64,000 bases of DNA from Limnoperna fortunei (lineage: Eukaryota > Mollusca > Bivalvia > Mytilida > Modiolidae), in contig OX104118.1 of the NCBI GenBank assembly GCA_944474755.1, forward strand, positions 70,747,575 through 70,811,574, written 5' to 3'. Made by a program: the position numbers and the translations under genes. The notes under the pieces were generated by a model that saw nothing but the letters and a program-made list of their open reading frames with translations, did not search any database and was not told where the DNA came from. The stretch's first letter is position 1; each line of letters opens with the position of its first letter. Positions 1-10,864 of this stretch are shown in pieces.

Positions 1-3000
1 ATGGTAGAAGCTACGTATACCTACTATTACATCCCAAAGGCAGTTAAAAGTAAAAGGCTTTGTTTAATCTTGTATCTTTTTTCCTCTTAAATACTAAACG
101 CTAGACAGTAAGCAACTATTCAATTATATAATTATTTGTGTAACTTTTTTAACATTACTTTTGTTGAAAATATTAACCCATAGTATTTTAATCGTTCAAA
201 AAACTACATTTAACGTTTAATTCATTAATGTCTAACGATTGAAACAGAATATTTATTAAATATTAAACAAAACAGTTATATATTTTTACTGTTCCAATGA
301 GAAGGTATAACGAGACTGTCCTGGTCGAACCTAATTAACTGTTTTTGTCAATGTGTTTCAATAATTAACATGATATATCCCATAATTATAGAGTAAGTAC
401 GCTTCCATCTTAATACGCAAGCATACAGGGCAATTAATCACTTGAGGCAAAACTGAGGACATATTTTAACTTTAGCCAAGCCCATAGCAGACTTATCAAT
501 GTCAAAGTGGTTTTGCATTCACAAGACGTTACTTTCGGAAACGCTTCTGAGGCCAAAAGGCTTAAGCGTTTGTGAAACGTTTACTAACATTTGCGATGAA
601 GCGTTGTCCATGCAAAGCTTGTCAGCTAGTTCTACGATTTCTTAATTTTGTAAAGTAAATACGAATCACGTGAATTGTACACTAACTTTGTCTCTGGCTT
701 TTATATTGACTGATGTTACAGAGTGTATTCTTACACAGAAAATTGACAATTTTTCAGCACGAAAGTACTATAATTTTTACTAACCGCAAAAAAACGATCG
801 AAATTATATTGAACCTGAATCAACAATGTGAATTCAATTTTGCGCCTTATTAAGGGATACCTTGTAAGTTAAACATTGTTTTGAAAGTTTTTGTGATCTT
901 TTCATTCAATTTAATTTTTATTTTTTCCATCAAACAAAGACATTGCAATATGATCACAAAACTAAAAATTGTAACTTGTATTAAAATTATTAATGAAAAT
1001 GATGTATTTGGTGAAAACATATACTTCGCAAAAGCCTACTTAGACTAAACGTACATATATAAATATAAGATATCCGTCTTATAATTGAAGTTACCGTTTA
1101 GTTTTATTTTTCGACCAGGAAATACAGCGTTATTAAATAAATGTATTGGTAATTAATGATATTACTTAAATATGTGTTTTACTTTGAGTCAATGTCAACA
1201 GTTTTAAGCAAAAACAGTTAGTCGTTTAATTAGTATTTTCTATGTTTGTCGAACATCACCGAAGCCTGCTCCTTAAACATGATCAAGTGGTCAGTTGTGG
1301 TCCAGATACTTTAACATAAATAATTGTCATAAAGCAAAAAGGTTTAAAATCATCGTGATTTAATTAAACTATTTAGTATTTTCAACAACAAAACTAACCT
1401 TTGCGATGCGTATGATGGTTGCCATGAAGCTTGATATAAATATTTAATACGCAGCAAACCATCACTCTCCTTGCTTTTGTTTTGTTACCGACGCGAGACC
1501 GCAACTACCGCTGCTGATATTTATTTCAAAACAAAATACAATTTAACAAGTGAAAGTACCAATTATGGTAAATGTCTCATTTAGACGTGAGCTAAATCAG
1601 CTTTCCAGTGTTAATCTACAACGCAAAATCATAAACATAGGTATGACCAAACCAGCTGAATACAGCATGTCCAGATTACAAACCTTTAGCAACATTTAGA
1701 GAATCACAACTACATGTAAATAAACCATGTCACCATTCATCTTCAAGCAACTAAATGTAATTAAAGCAGCAATTTCATACCTCCATTTAAAAGGACTGTG
1801 CTATATACCCAAATACAAGTCTGTTAGTAACTCCAACTGGAAACTGAGTATTACAAAACTATACGGAGAAGTATCTGTACCATTCTCCTAAAGTGTAAAA
1901 GCTGTTTTGACAGTTTAACTGTCAACATGTGCGATGATCAACATTTGTTCACAATTTAGTATTTATGTTCCAAAAGTAGCTCTACAAAGGCAGAGAGTCA
2001 TTTTAAAATCACAATCTTTCTAAATAATGTCATTAATTGAAGTACAAACTGTATACAATAAATAACCTAGCGCACAGCACTCAGTATTCCATACTGTTTA
2101 GATCGCAATCGAATTTTCGTCATAGTGGTATATCCTATTTTTGGATTTTATTTTTTTATTGTTACATTTTCACATCCTTAACAAAGAAAGAATACTGAAC
2201 GCAATCATGTATAAATCAACCGGGCTTAAAATACTGTATAAAAGTCTATAATCGAACTAAAATGATAGTAACTGCTGTGGAAAATATATACGTTAATGTG
2301 TATAAATGAACAGCTGTTATTAACGTAAAATGTTTGCAATTTAAACAGTATTATTTTATGATTTTTTTCACATTATTATTGATTTCCCACTATATAAAGT
2401 CACAAAGAGTCATTATTTTATATTATTTACCTTAATAATCAATTACCAGGTTAAGTAATTATGTATTCAAAAGTTCGGTATTCGATTATTTTCCATTTTA
2501 TTTTATCTTTGAAATTTGAGCTACTTTTTTAAAAGAGACACATAGACAAGCAAACAAGAAGTAAGAATATCGCCTCGGGATTAAAACTTTGGCTGCAAAA
2601 AGAGATTGGTTTGTTTTGTTTGTTTTTGCGTATAAATGCGACTCAAGTTCCATTAGAAAGATCCAGACATATGTCGTATCAGAAATAATTTGAATCAGAT
2701 GTACACGATTTGAACAAATACTAAGCTATAGTTGGTATATCAAGCAAACCATTTTAAGATATACCTTGACGGATTCTGTCATTATTCGAATTAATTTAAA
2801 TATATACACACTGCAAAAAAGAAATGCTTATTCATGCTCCGGTGTACATCGATTATCACAACAGGTTAATATAGCAGAAAATGGGATGTGTCGCTTAACC
2901 AGATATTAAGCCAGTTGCGGAATGTCCAGCCCTCTATTTGTTGCAACATCTATTTCTTGTCTGTGTAACAGCGTCAAAACTGCTCCAAAATACAGCCTTC

Positions 3001-3480
3001 TGGGCTTAATCCCATAGTGTCGACGTCCGGTTGCGGACTTTTTGGGTGCTGATTCTTATCAATCCACATATTCAGATTGCAGTAGCTGTTGCGGAAACGG
3101 TTTGATTTCATAGATGACAGACTCCGATCTAGCGATTTCAACCGTGAGTCATTATGCGAGTGGCTCCACTTTTCGGGCAGTCATTTGTACATGTATGGTT
3201 AGTTTTTTTGGAATCTGTTCAGCAACCGAGAAATTGTGCTCTGGTTTACGTTTTCAGTTCAAGCAATCTCACTTTTAGATTCTCCGGTCTAAAGACAGGC
3301 GATTAGGTTATTTTTAGTATCAGGGTCCAATTATGGTATAGCAGTATTTTTACTTTATGGGGAATTCACTTAAATCATCGGTTTTCAAGAGTCATTGCTG
3401 AAAGACAAATCAAATGAACTGACCTTTGAAATTAAAACTTACCAGCAAATAATAAATGAATAAATTATCCATTTCATTAC
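1..3480 (+). repeat. Copy A of a large diverged dispersed unit (5' part)
   Basis: This is colinear with 19018-23120. Matching anchors include GGTAGAAGCTAC at 3 and 19021, CCTAATTAACTGT near 330 and 19393, CAATAATTAACATGATAT near 359 and 19421, ACACAGAAAATTGACAA near 733 and 19901, CATATACTTCGCAAAA near 1018 and 20165, GATTTCCCACTATATAA near 2380 and 22526, and CTTACGTTTTCAGTTC near 3240 against 22860. I found no conserved reading frame between the copies. Copy A starts at or before base 1. Confidence 0.75.
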
Positions 3481-5753
3481 AACAGGTTAAAAAAACATAA
3501 ACATTTGCAAACACTTAAAAAGACTGTGCGTTTTTAACAGTATACATTGTTACTTACTTATGTTGCATTTAATTGTACACACACTATTTGACGTGTTGAA
3601 AGATGCTACGCTCTTTAATCATAAATACTTCTTTTGTGGTTTTGGGAAAAAGTAGCTGCAAAGAAAGTCTAAACTGTCCATCCTTACCAAGTATTCTACT
3701 TCTTTAATGGCCGGTCGTCCTACAAATACTCACTGTACGTTAAGCTAATTCGATCATGTAAACATAAGATTTATTTCAAATACTTATGTTACCCTAATAG
3801 GATAACCAAGTAAGTCAGCTGGTTTTCGGTCTTCTATTACCAAAAGACCAATTACAAATAAGACAAAGATTTTAAAACTTTGTACAGCTTTAAATGGTTC
3901 TTCATAACACATTCTTCCATAAATGGCAGCTATCTAGTACAAATGAGTTCACGCGCACTCATCTGTACTCGTTGCGCCATCCAATCAAAACGCCTTTTTC
4001 TGGCATTCTAATTTGGATGTTGAATATTAAACAATTGATAGCCTATAGTATGTAGCGATGTGACCGTTGGTTTACGAGTATGTTTTGGCTCGCTCCGCGG
4101 CGTTTTACTCGAGAAACGACATAACATTTGTCCAAAACGTATGGGTAGAACGTACGAATCTTCCACTTATAATCAAATTAAGATAACCCTAAGGGAACGT
4201 AGAACCGAACCTTGTAGTATGCGGATATATAAAATAAGTCTTAGAACACATTGTAAATAAAATAAGCGAAAAGATATCAAAGTTGCAATCTAAAACACTC
4301 TAAAAAAGTGAGAGTAAACATGTGTCCGGAAGAGTAAGCAGTTCCAGGCTGTTGCAACACACATGTCGGGTCGCCAGCAGCCAATCTAAGGTAGTTCATA
4401 TCAGGAAGATGCTAACCTCCAGGACAAACCTACATCTAATGAACAAAATGGTAGTAGGCGACTTCCTTGAGTTTATTATTTTAAGCAACTAAATGTTGTC
4501 AGAAACCATTTGTAAAGTGAGATCACATATATAATACATTCAAACTATGAATACATGGAGAATGACCGTTTAAATGCAAGTACAAGTATAAATGGTCACC
4601 CTTCTGAATTTTAGATGAACTGATGTAATCATTTATGTTTAAAAAAACAAATGTTTTAGAGAACAACACCTTTTTTCTACGTTTTTGTTCATACAGTTAA
4701 AATCTATATTTCGTTATTTCCTAGACGTATTAAAAAATACAAGCATGTATATATGACAGTAATTTGATGCAAAGTTTAAAACAAACGTTAAGTTCATAAT
4801 GGTTGTATTTACAGGCTACTAAACCTTTTAATGAATATAGATTTGTATTCCTGGAAGATAATAAGTAAGATAATAGTCAATTTTATTTTATTAACTAAGC
4901 AGTGATGGAAAACAGATGCTGTTATGCCCTTTAATTTCATAAGCTTTACCTGTATAAATTTTTAATTTCATGAGGAATATATTTAGAAAAGCAATTTATG
5001 ATAATTTAATAGCATAAATGATAAGTGCACTATATACCAAAAAACCCTAACAAATAATAGTATTGTATTCATTTTGACGGTAATACTTGGCATTTAAGAG
5101 GTGGGATGTTTTCTATTTTCATTTTCCGTTTCACGATACTTTTATGTCATTGAAGCCTAAGTGAGCTGCTTACAAAATATATTTTTGTAATGTTAAAAGC
5201 TATGATTGTTTTATCTCATTCGTCGGAAATCCAGAAGCTTTGTTTGTTTAATACACTAATTAAAAACTGCATGCGTTAATTTTTGATTTCAAAGTGTGAT
5301 TTCGAAATTAAGAAAATAATTATCTTGTTGGTTTGGTCTTTTTTAAAAACATTACAACGCCAAATACAACTTCTTTATCATAACACGTCGATAAAATTAT
5401 ATCAATATATTGTTTTTATTTACTCAATATTTGAATAAATTCTGCTATTAGCCTTATATCCTATCGTTCCATTATATATTTAATGTTCTGCTCTGGTTCA
5501 CGGCATGTTGTATTAATTTGTGACGTGATAAAAAATAGAAAGGAGACATAATGCCGAGTCAAAAGGGGAATTTTGCAAGCGAATTTAACCGAATGCACAA
5601 CGACACAAAACAATAACTAACCACCGCGTCTAACCAAAAAAACGTCAGTAACTCGTACAAACTATAGGTGCAGTAACGGGATTCGGACCATTAGACACTA
5701 CCTAATTAAACGCCACCAGAGGATTTACTTATTGTCGTGTCGAAGGAAAAGAA
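3481..5753. other. AT-rich segment present only in copy A
   Basis: Homology to the second copy stops near 3480 and resumes near 5754, so these 2.3 kb are either an insertion in copy A or a loss from copy B. No terminal repeats or long frame are evident. A short relic around 4318-4395 (GTGTCCGGAAGAGTAAGCAG) resembles a piece at 39800-39870, and a shorter match lies at 10476-10500. Confidence 0.45.
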
Positions 5754-6062
5754 CATTCAAAAAGAGAAAAGACTACCGATGATTTAGCAAAAATATAGAG
5801 TCATATTTCGAGATTGAATCACTATAAATTATGAAATGTTTACAGTCATAGAACGTCCGAAGGGATTATAGAAATATCTTGTGAAAGGAGCCTTAAAATC
5901 AAATCATTGCCCGTTTAGAAAATAATAATACTGTTAGCAAGATCTAGTACAACGTATAAGTTGTGAAATGTGAACACGAGTCGGTCATCAGGCTGGTCTT
6001 GGTGTTTAGTATTAATTTTTCGGAGTCTATTTTAAGTGTGTTTAGTTTTACTGTATTATAAG
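5754..6062 (+). repeat. Copy A of the dispersed unit (3' part)
   Basis: Matches 23158-23440: GACTACCGATGA, TCATAGAACGTCCGAAGGG against CCATAGAACTTCCGAAGGG, and AGCAAGATCTAGTA against CGCAAGATCTAGTA. It runs directly into a SINE remnant that is also traceable in copy B near 23470. Confidence 0.7.
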
Positions 6063-6165
6063 TGTCGGGGGTTTTCACCAGGTACGGCTTCCTCGTCCAA
6101 TAAAAACAGGACGCCATGATATGGCTGCAAATTGCTGAAAGTGGCGTAAAACAACAACAAAAATA
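6063..6165 (+). repeat. SINE 3' half
   Basis: Contains GGGGGTTTTCACCAGGTACG, an AATAAAAACAGGACGCCATG match and TTGCTGAAAGTGGCGTAAAA, the tail domains of the full SINE at 9991. The tRNA-like head is missing. Confidence 0.75.
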
Positions 6166-6171
6166 TATATT

Positions 6172-6295
6172 ATATGTTTGTTTGAATGGTGTTTTTAACG
6201 CCATTTCCTGCAATTTTTCAGCTATTTCATGGCGTCCAGTTTTTATTGGGGGAGGAAGCCGGAGTACCCGGAGAGAACCCCTACCTGCGGTATAT
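6172..6295 (-). repeat. SINE 3' half, inverted next to the previous copy
   Basis: GTTTGAATGGTGTTTTTAAC, ATGGCGTCCAGTTTTTATTG and GGAAGCCGGAGTACCCGG are the reverse complement of the SINE tail. With 6063-6165 it makes an inverted pair separated by only a few bases. The arms differ at several sites. Confidence 0.78.
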
Positions 6296-6948
6296 TATAT
6301 ATATTTGTTATTTCCTCATGTAACACATGACATGTGTCTGTGTAATAAAGAATCTGATTTGTTTATAATATCTCCTTCCCAAATAAACTGTGATTTATAA
6401 TAAGCGGCGTACATTATGATGCAGGTGCATTAGTTCATTTAATTTTGTGCGTAATAATCGTGTAATATTAAAGCTAATTTACATGTTTTGCGCTACTTCT
6501 TGCAATCAAATTGTTTATATTTCTGATTCCTGATGACTTAACTGAAGGACAAAAAATGCATAAATCAGATCTGCTTGGCCTGTTATGACTTTCATCTTGT
6601 CAAAATATATTTTCAAAAGCGGAAAAGGCTCTTAACAAAGAAATCTCTCTTCTACGGTCTACGCGGTTAATTTCCTAAGAGGAAGGTGGCGTTTTAGTGT
6701 ATGTATACGCAACGAAACCTCTTTCGAGGATGTGGAGGGTAAATAACCGTGTTGACGAACGATCCAAGATGTCTGTATTAAGTTGATCCTAATCAGAAAT
6801 TCCATATGTCACCTGTCATGTGTATTTTAAAAAATTTATTCCGTGCACCATTTCCCTCTCTGTGCATTGGCCAATACTATTTTTATCACACGAAGATATA
6901 TTGTTTTATTGTTAGTTCACTTCATTTGGGTCATCTTAAATATAAATG

Positions 6949-7315
6949 TTATATTGGCGTGAGATATCAACCAATCAATAAATTAATCACAAGTAAATAA
7001 TATATTGTTAAAATGCCAAAAGTAGTAGTAAACTTTTACGATTGTCTCGTAAATTTAAGGCTTTTTGCTCGTATTTGGAGAGGTAAAACATGCAAGAATA
7101 TCGATTTGTAAATTAGATCCAGTCATGAACCGATCTTTGAATTACTGATTAAATAAAATACAGACATAAATTATTCGTTGACCGTATATCTTTAAAGATA
7201 TACATTACACAATTGCTTTTAGTGAATTCAAATGAAACGGTAACGCGACGAACATCGATTACTGAATTATTTTGAAAACTTTCCTTGCAGAACTTCCATG
7301 ACAAATATATATTAT
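6949..7315 (+). repeat. Dispersed element, inverted partner of 56281-56642
   Basis: Begins TATTGGCGTGAGATATCAAC and ends near AACTTCCATGACAAATA. The whole ~360 bp is found in reverse complement 49 kb away, including TATCTTTAAAGATATAC and GAATTCAAATGAAACGGTAA. There is no coding capacity. Confidence 0.72.
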
Positions 7316-7451
7316 GTGACCATGACATTAGGCCAAACACGACTAAAGTTAATTATCTGCAAGGTACTCTTAAATAAACTCACGTTTTAATTATCGATTA
7401 TTATTCAAACACAAACAAATACGTTTCATTATTAAGTACATTAAAGAAATA

Positions 7452-7632
7452 AAAGTGTTTGTTTGAATATCAGCACCTTAGAAATTTTTCTGCACTATAA
7501 AACGTCCAGATATTATTTGGGAGCAGCTTCAATACCCGGTAGGAAAACTGGCAAGCCTAAGCTGCAACTTACCAGCGAAACAACTTGATTCCGCAACGTC
7601 AGTGTTGACAGGTAAGTGATCAATCAGTTGAA
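7452..7632 (-). repeat. Degenerate SINE
   Basis: Reverse-oriented SINE traits: AAACGTCCAGATATTATTTG, ATACCCGGTAGGAAAACTGG and CAGTGTTGACAGGTAAGTGA. It runs straight into the 68-bp array. Confidence 0.55.
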
Positions 7633-8545
7633 AATGACAACCTTTAAACTGATAAGTCACCGAGTAACCGCTTTACCTTACGATCAGTCATATATGGTCA
7701 CGTCCCAATCAGTTAGCTGATGAGTCACCCAGTAACCGCCTTATCTTACGATCAGTCATATATATTCACGTCCCAATCAGTTAGCCGATTAGTCACCCAG
7801 TAACCGCCTTATCTTACGATCAGTCATATATATTCACGTCCCAATCAGTTAGCCGATTAGTCACCCAGTAACCGCCTTATCTTACGATCAGTCATATATA
7901 TTCACGTCCCAATCAGTTAGCCGATTAGTCACCCAGTAACCGCCTTACCTTACGATCAGTCATATATGGTCACGTCCCAAGCAGTTAGATGATTAGCCAC
8001 CTAGTAACCGCCTTATCTTACGATCAGTCATATATGGTCACGTTCCAATCAGTTAGCTGATTAGTCACCCAGTATTCGCCTTGCCTTACGATCAGTCATA
8101 TATGGTCACGTCCCAACCAGTTAGCTGATTAGTCACCCAGTATTCGCCTTACCTTACGATCAGTCATATATGGTCACGTCCCAACCAGTTAGCTGATTAG
8201 TCACCCAGAAGCCGCTTAACATACGATCAGTTATAGATGGTCAGGTACCAATCAGTTACATGATTATTCACCCAGTAACCGCCTTGCCTTTACAATCAGT
8301 CATAAATTACCACGTCCCAATTAGTTAGCTGATAGTCACAAGTAAACGCATAAATGGTCACCTCACAACCAGTTACCTGATTAATCAAATAGTAACCGCC
8401 TTTACTTGCGATCAGTCATAAATTGTCACGTCCCAATCAGTTAGCTGATATAGTCACCCAATTACTGCATAACCTTACGATCAGTCAAAATTGTCACGTC
8501 CCAATGAGTTACCTGATCAGTCACCTAGTCACCACCACCGAATCA
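7620..8545. repeat. 68-bp minisatellite, ~13 copies
   Basis: The unit carries TTACGATCAGTCATATATGG, TCACGTCCCAATCAGTTAGC and TGATTAGTCACCCAGTAACC. The central copies are nearly identical; the copies after 8220 are diverged and have indels. It starts within or at the end of the SINE at 7452. Confidence 0.93.
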
Positions 8546-9990
8546 ATCACAGGGTTGTAAAAGCGATATCTAATTGCATATGCTTTAATATGTATTGACT
8601 GTGTGCATTAATTGCGAAATCTGTATTGTGTGTCTGTATGTATTCTTGTCTAAACCCTCTATTGCATATATTTTTATGTATCGGTTTATATATTATGTGT
8701 GTGTTCTTGTACACCTGAAAAAATGTGTTTTTGCCTCATCATGATATAGTAAAATTAAAATAATATATTAATGAATCATAGTGTCAGATAGAAATTTAAC
8801 AAAAAAATATGTTAGAGCAACACGACTGTCAATGCATGTGAAAGTATGTACGTTTGCAAAATGCGAAAAACACTCAGATATCAAACTTCTGCTGTAAGCG
8901 TCTCTGACAATATGACTCGTTTATTAAAAACAATACTAAAGCAATCTCCCATAAAGACGTACCAGGATTATTTCAAAAGCACACATTTAAATCCCTAACA
9001 TGGACAAGAACTTAAGCTTAATAGTGGTAAGGCGTCGATTTTTCACCCTGATCAATTAAAAATATAATTATGTAAAATTGCGATAAGATAAGCACAGGAT
9101 ATACAAGTGCTAACAAATTATTTAGCATGCGTCACATATTTAAGGAATATATGTGTTTTTCTGAGACATGTGTAAACCGGTTTTTACTTGTCATGTAGAC
9201 ATTTGTAGTCTTCAATTCTTCCTATGCTATATTTATATTTGTTTTGTATTGGTTAAATCAGACTGATTGTTTCTTGTTTTCTAATATGCATATTATGCGA
9301 CTACATCTTTGATTAAATAAAATACATAACATAATATGTATTCAGAAACCAGAAAGGTCAGTGGTCTATTAATTGACTGTTTGTTTGTTTAACGTCCAGC
9401 AAGCAGTTGTTTAAGCAATAATTAGGACAAAAATAAGTTAACACACAACACTTTAACGGTGAGAAGGAATGGGCTAAACGAACACACAATGTAGACTGCA
9501 GCTGAAAACAAATGGAATATGGGTAGGGGTGGAATATATTTAGCTTTTTGTAACGGTCACAATAAGCTTAGTATTTTTACTAACCATCAGTGGCATGTCA
9601 ACACCAGGTTGCAAGATCGAGAACACTAATTGTGGCAAAATGACAGAGTTTGTATATTTAGACTGTGGTTTTCTATCTTTCTCTAAATGATGGCTTGATT
9701 ATTAAGATAATTAAGCCGCATGATTGCTACAAAGGCGGGAAACTTCGTTCAAGAAATAAACACAAAATACCTTGTTACAGTTCAGATCCTACACTGTTCA
9801 ATCTAGGTAAGAGGATTTTCGGCATGTTTTTTGTCTAACTACTTTATATCTTTGACTTACTCATATTATATGCGCTTTGTCTTGCATTTTGCTTTTTTCT
9901 AAATCAATATATTAAAACGTAGTAAATGATATGACTAAGAATATGTTTCAATCAAGGCCTACTTTTAAAATGTGTACATATATTTATTAC
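8546..9990. other. AT-rich non-coding stretch
   Basis: I see no supported gene or array here. 9380-9400 has GTTTGTTTGTTTAACGTCCA, possibly a SINE tail fragment. Confidence 0.5.
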
Positions 9991-10221
9991 GGGGCCTCGG
10001 TGGCCGAGTGGTCAAGGTAGTTTCGATTCTCAACGCAGGCAGGGTGTACTCGATTCCAATCTTAATTGACAATGATTGCCAGTTTTCCTACCGCAGGTCG
10101 GGGGTTTTCTCCGGGTACTCCGGCTTCCTCCCCAAATAAAAACTGGACGCCATGATATAGCTGAAAAATTGCTGAAAGTGGCGTTAAACACCATCAAACA
10201 AACAAACAAACAAACAAACAA
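9991..10221 (+). repeat. Full-length tRNA-derived SINE
   Basis: The head GGCCTCGGTGGCCGAGTGGT has the look of a tRNA-Ser/Leu box A, followed by a degenerate box B (TACTCGATTCCAATC). A body with CGCAGGTCGGGGGTTTTCTC and CCGGGTACTCCGGCTTCCTC follows, then a tail GCTGAAAGTGGCGTTAAACA and a CAAA/AAAC repeat. It is the best-preserved member and the reference for the other copies in this window. It is not a functional tRNA gene because no cloverleaf can be drawn past the head. Confidence 0.85.
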
Positions 10222-10384
10222 TATATTTATTACATATCCCTTTGCTATGTTGGCGACGAAAAACAGAGGATTCCAAGACGTGAAATCCTCTGTTTTTCGT
10301 CGCCAACATAGCAAAGGGATATGTAATAAATATATTGTTTGTTTGTTTGTTTGTTTGTTGATGGTGTTTAACGCCACTTTCAGC
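10171..10384. repeat. Near-perfect palindrome with ~101-bp arms around the SINE tail
   Basis: The left arm 10171-10272 and right arm 10284-10384 are reverse complements apart from one base in the AAAC run, with an 11-nt loop (10273-10283, CCAAGACGTGA). The arms include the SINE end, the AAAC repeat and ~50 bp of unique flank (TATGTTGGCGACGAAAAACA). The mirrored frames read from both strands here are a consequence of the palindrome. Confidence 0.95.
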
Positions 10385-10787
10385 AGAATAGTTATTCAAT
10401 ATACAAAAAAAACGAAAATGTCCAAAGTTAACAAAACTTAACTCTAAACACGTCACTTACAAAAACAGAGTAACCTTAGGTGTTCCAGCAGAGTAAGTAT
10501 GTAACCAATAGAGCATGGATTATTACTCCATGTATTTGTTGACGTCGCGCTAAGAACTAAAGAAAGGTCATTGGACAAAAGGACATATTATATCAAAAAT
10601 ACCCATCTATCAGTAAATATGTCATTGACAATGTTAAAGGTTATCCTGAACCAGTCGAACAACGTCTTTCATAATGTCCTACTTGGTGAAAAATAATAAA
10701 ACACTAATGACAGTTTAAATTGGTGAAACGCAGATATAAATATTTGTGATCTGCATTTACGTTTTCAGATACAAACTTGACAATTGT
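10385..10787. other. Non-coding downstream of the gene
   Basis: AT-rich. 10476-10500 holds a short GGTGTTCCAGCAGAGTAAG relic shared with 4318 and 39800. No exon is supported. Confidence 0.45.
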
Positions 10788-10813
10788 TTTATTGTCCGAA
10801 ACGTTTCTTTAAT
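10788..10813 (-). terminator. Poly(A) signals of the minus-strand gene
   Basis: On the minus strand ATTAAA (10813-10808) and AATAAA (10793-10788) lie about 52 and 72 nt after the TAA stop. T/G-rich sequence follows. This would give a short 3' UTR of roughly 100 nt. Confidence 0.6.
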
Positions 10814-10864
10814 ATAAAAATAATAATATAATATAAATCTATTCTGAATAGTTTAATTTCAATG

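Noticed and set aside
9991..10070. tRNA-Ser/Leu gene
   Set aside because: Only the box-A-like head is intact. No acceptor stem closes, and the sequence continues into a SINE body.
10030..10456. Three overlapping frames on both strands with near-identical peptides
   Set aside because: They arise from the SINE palindrome mirrored on both strands.
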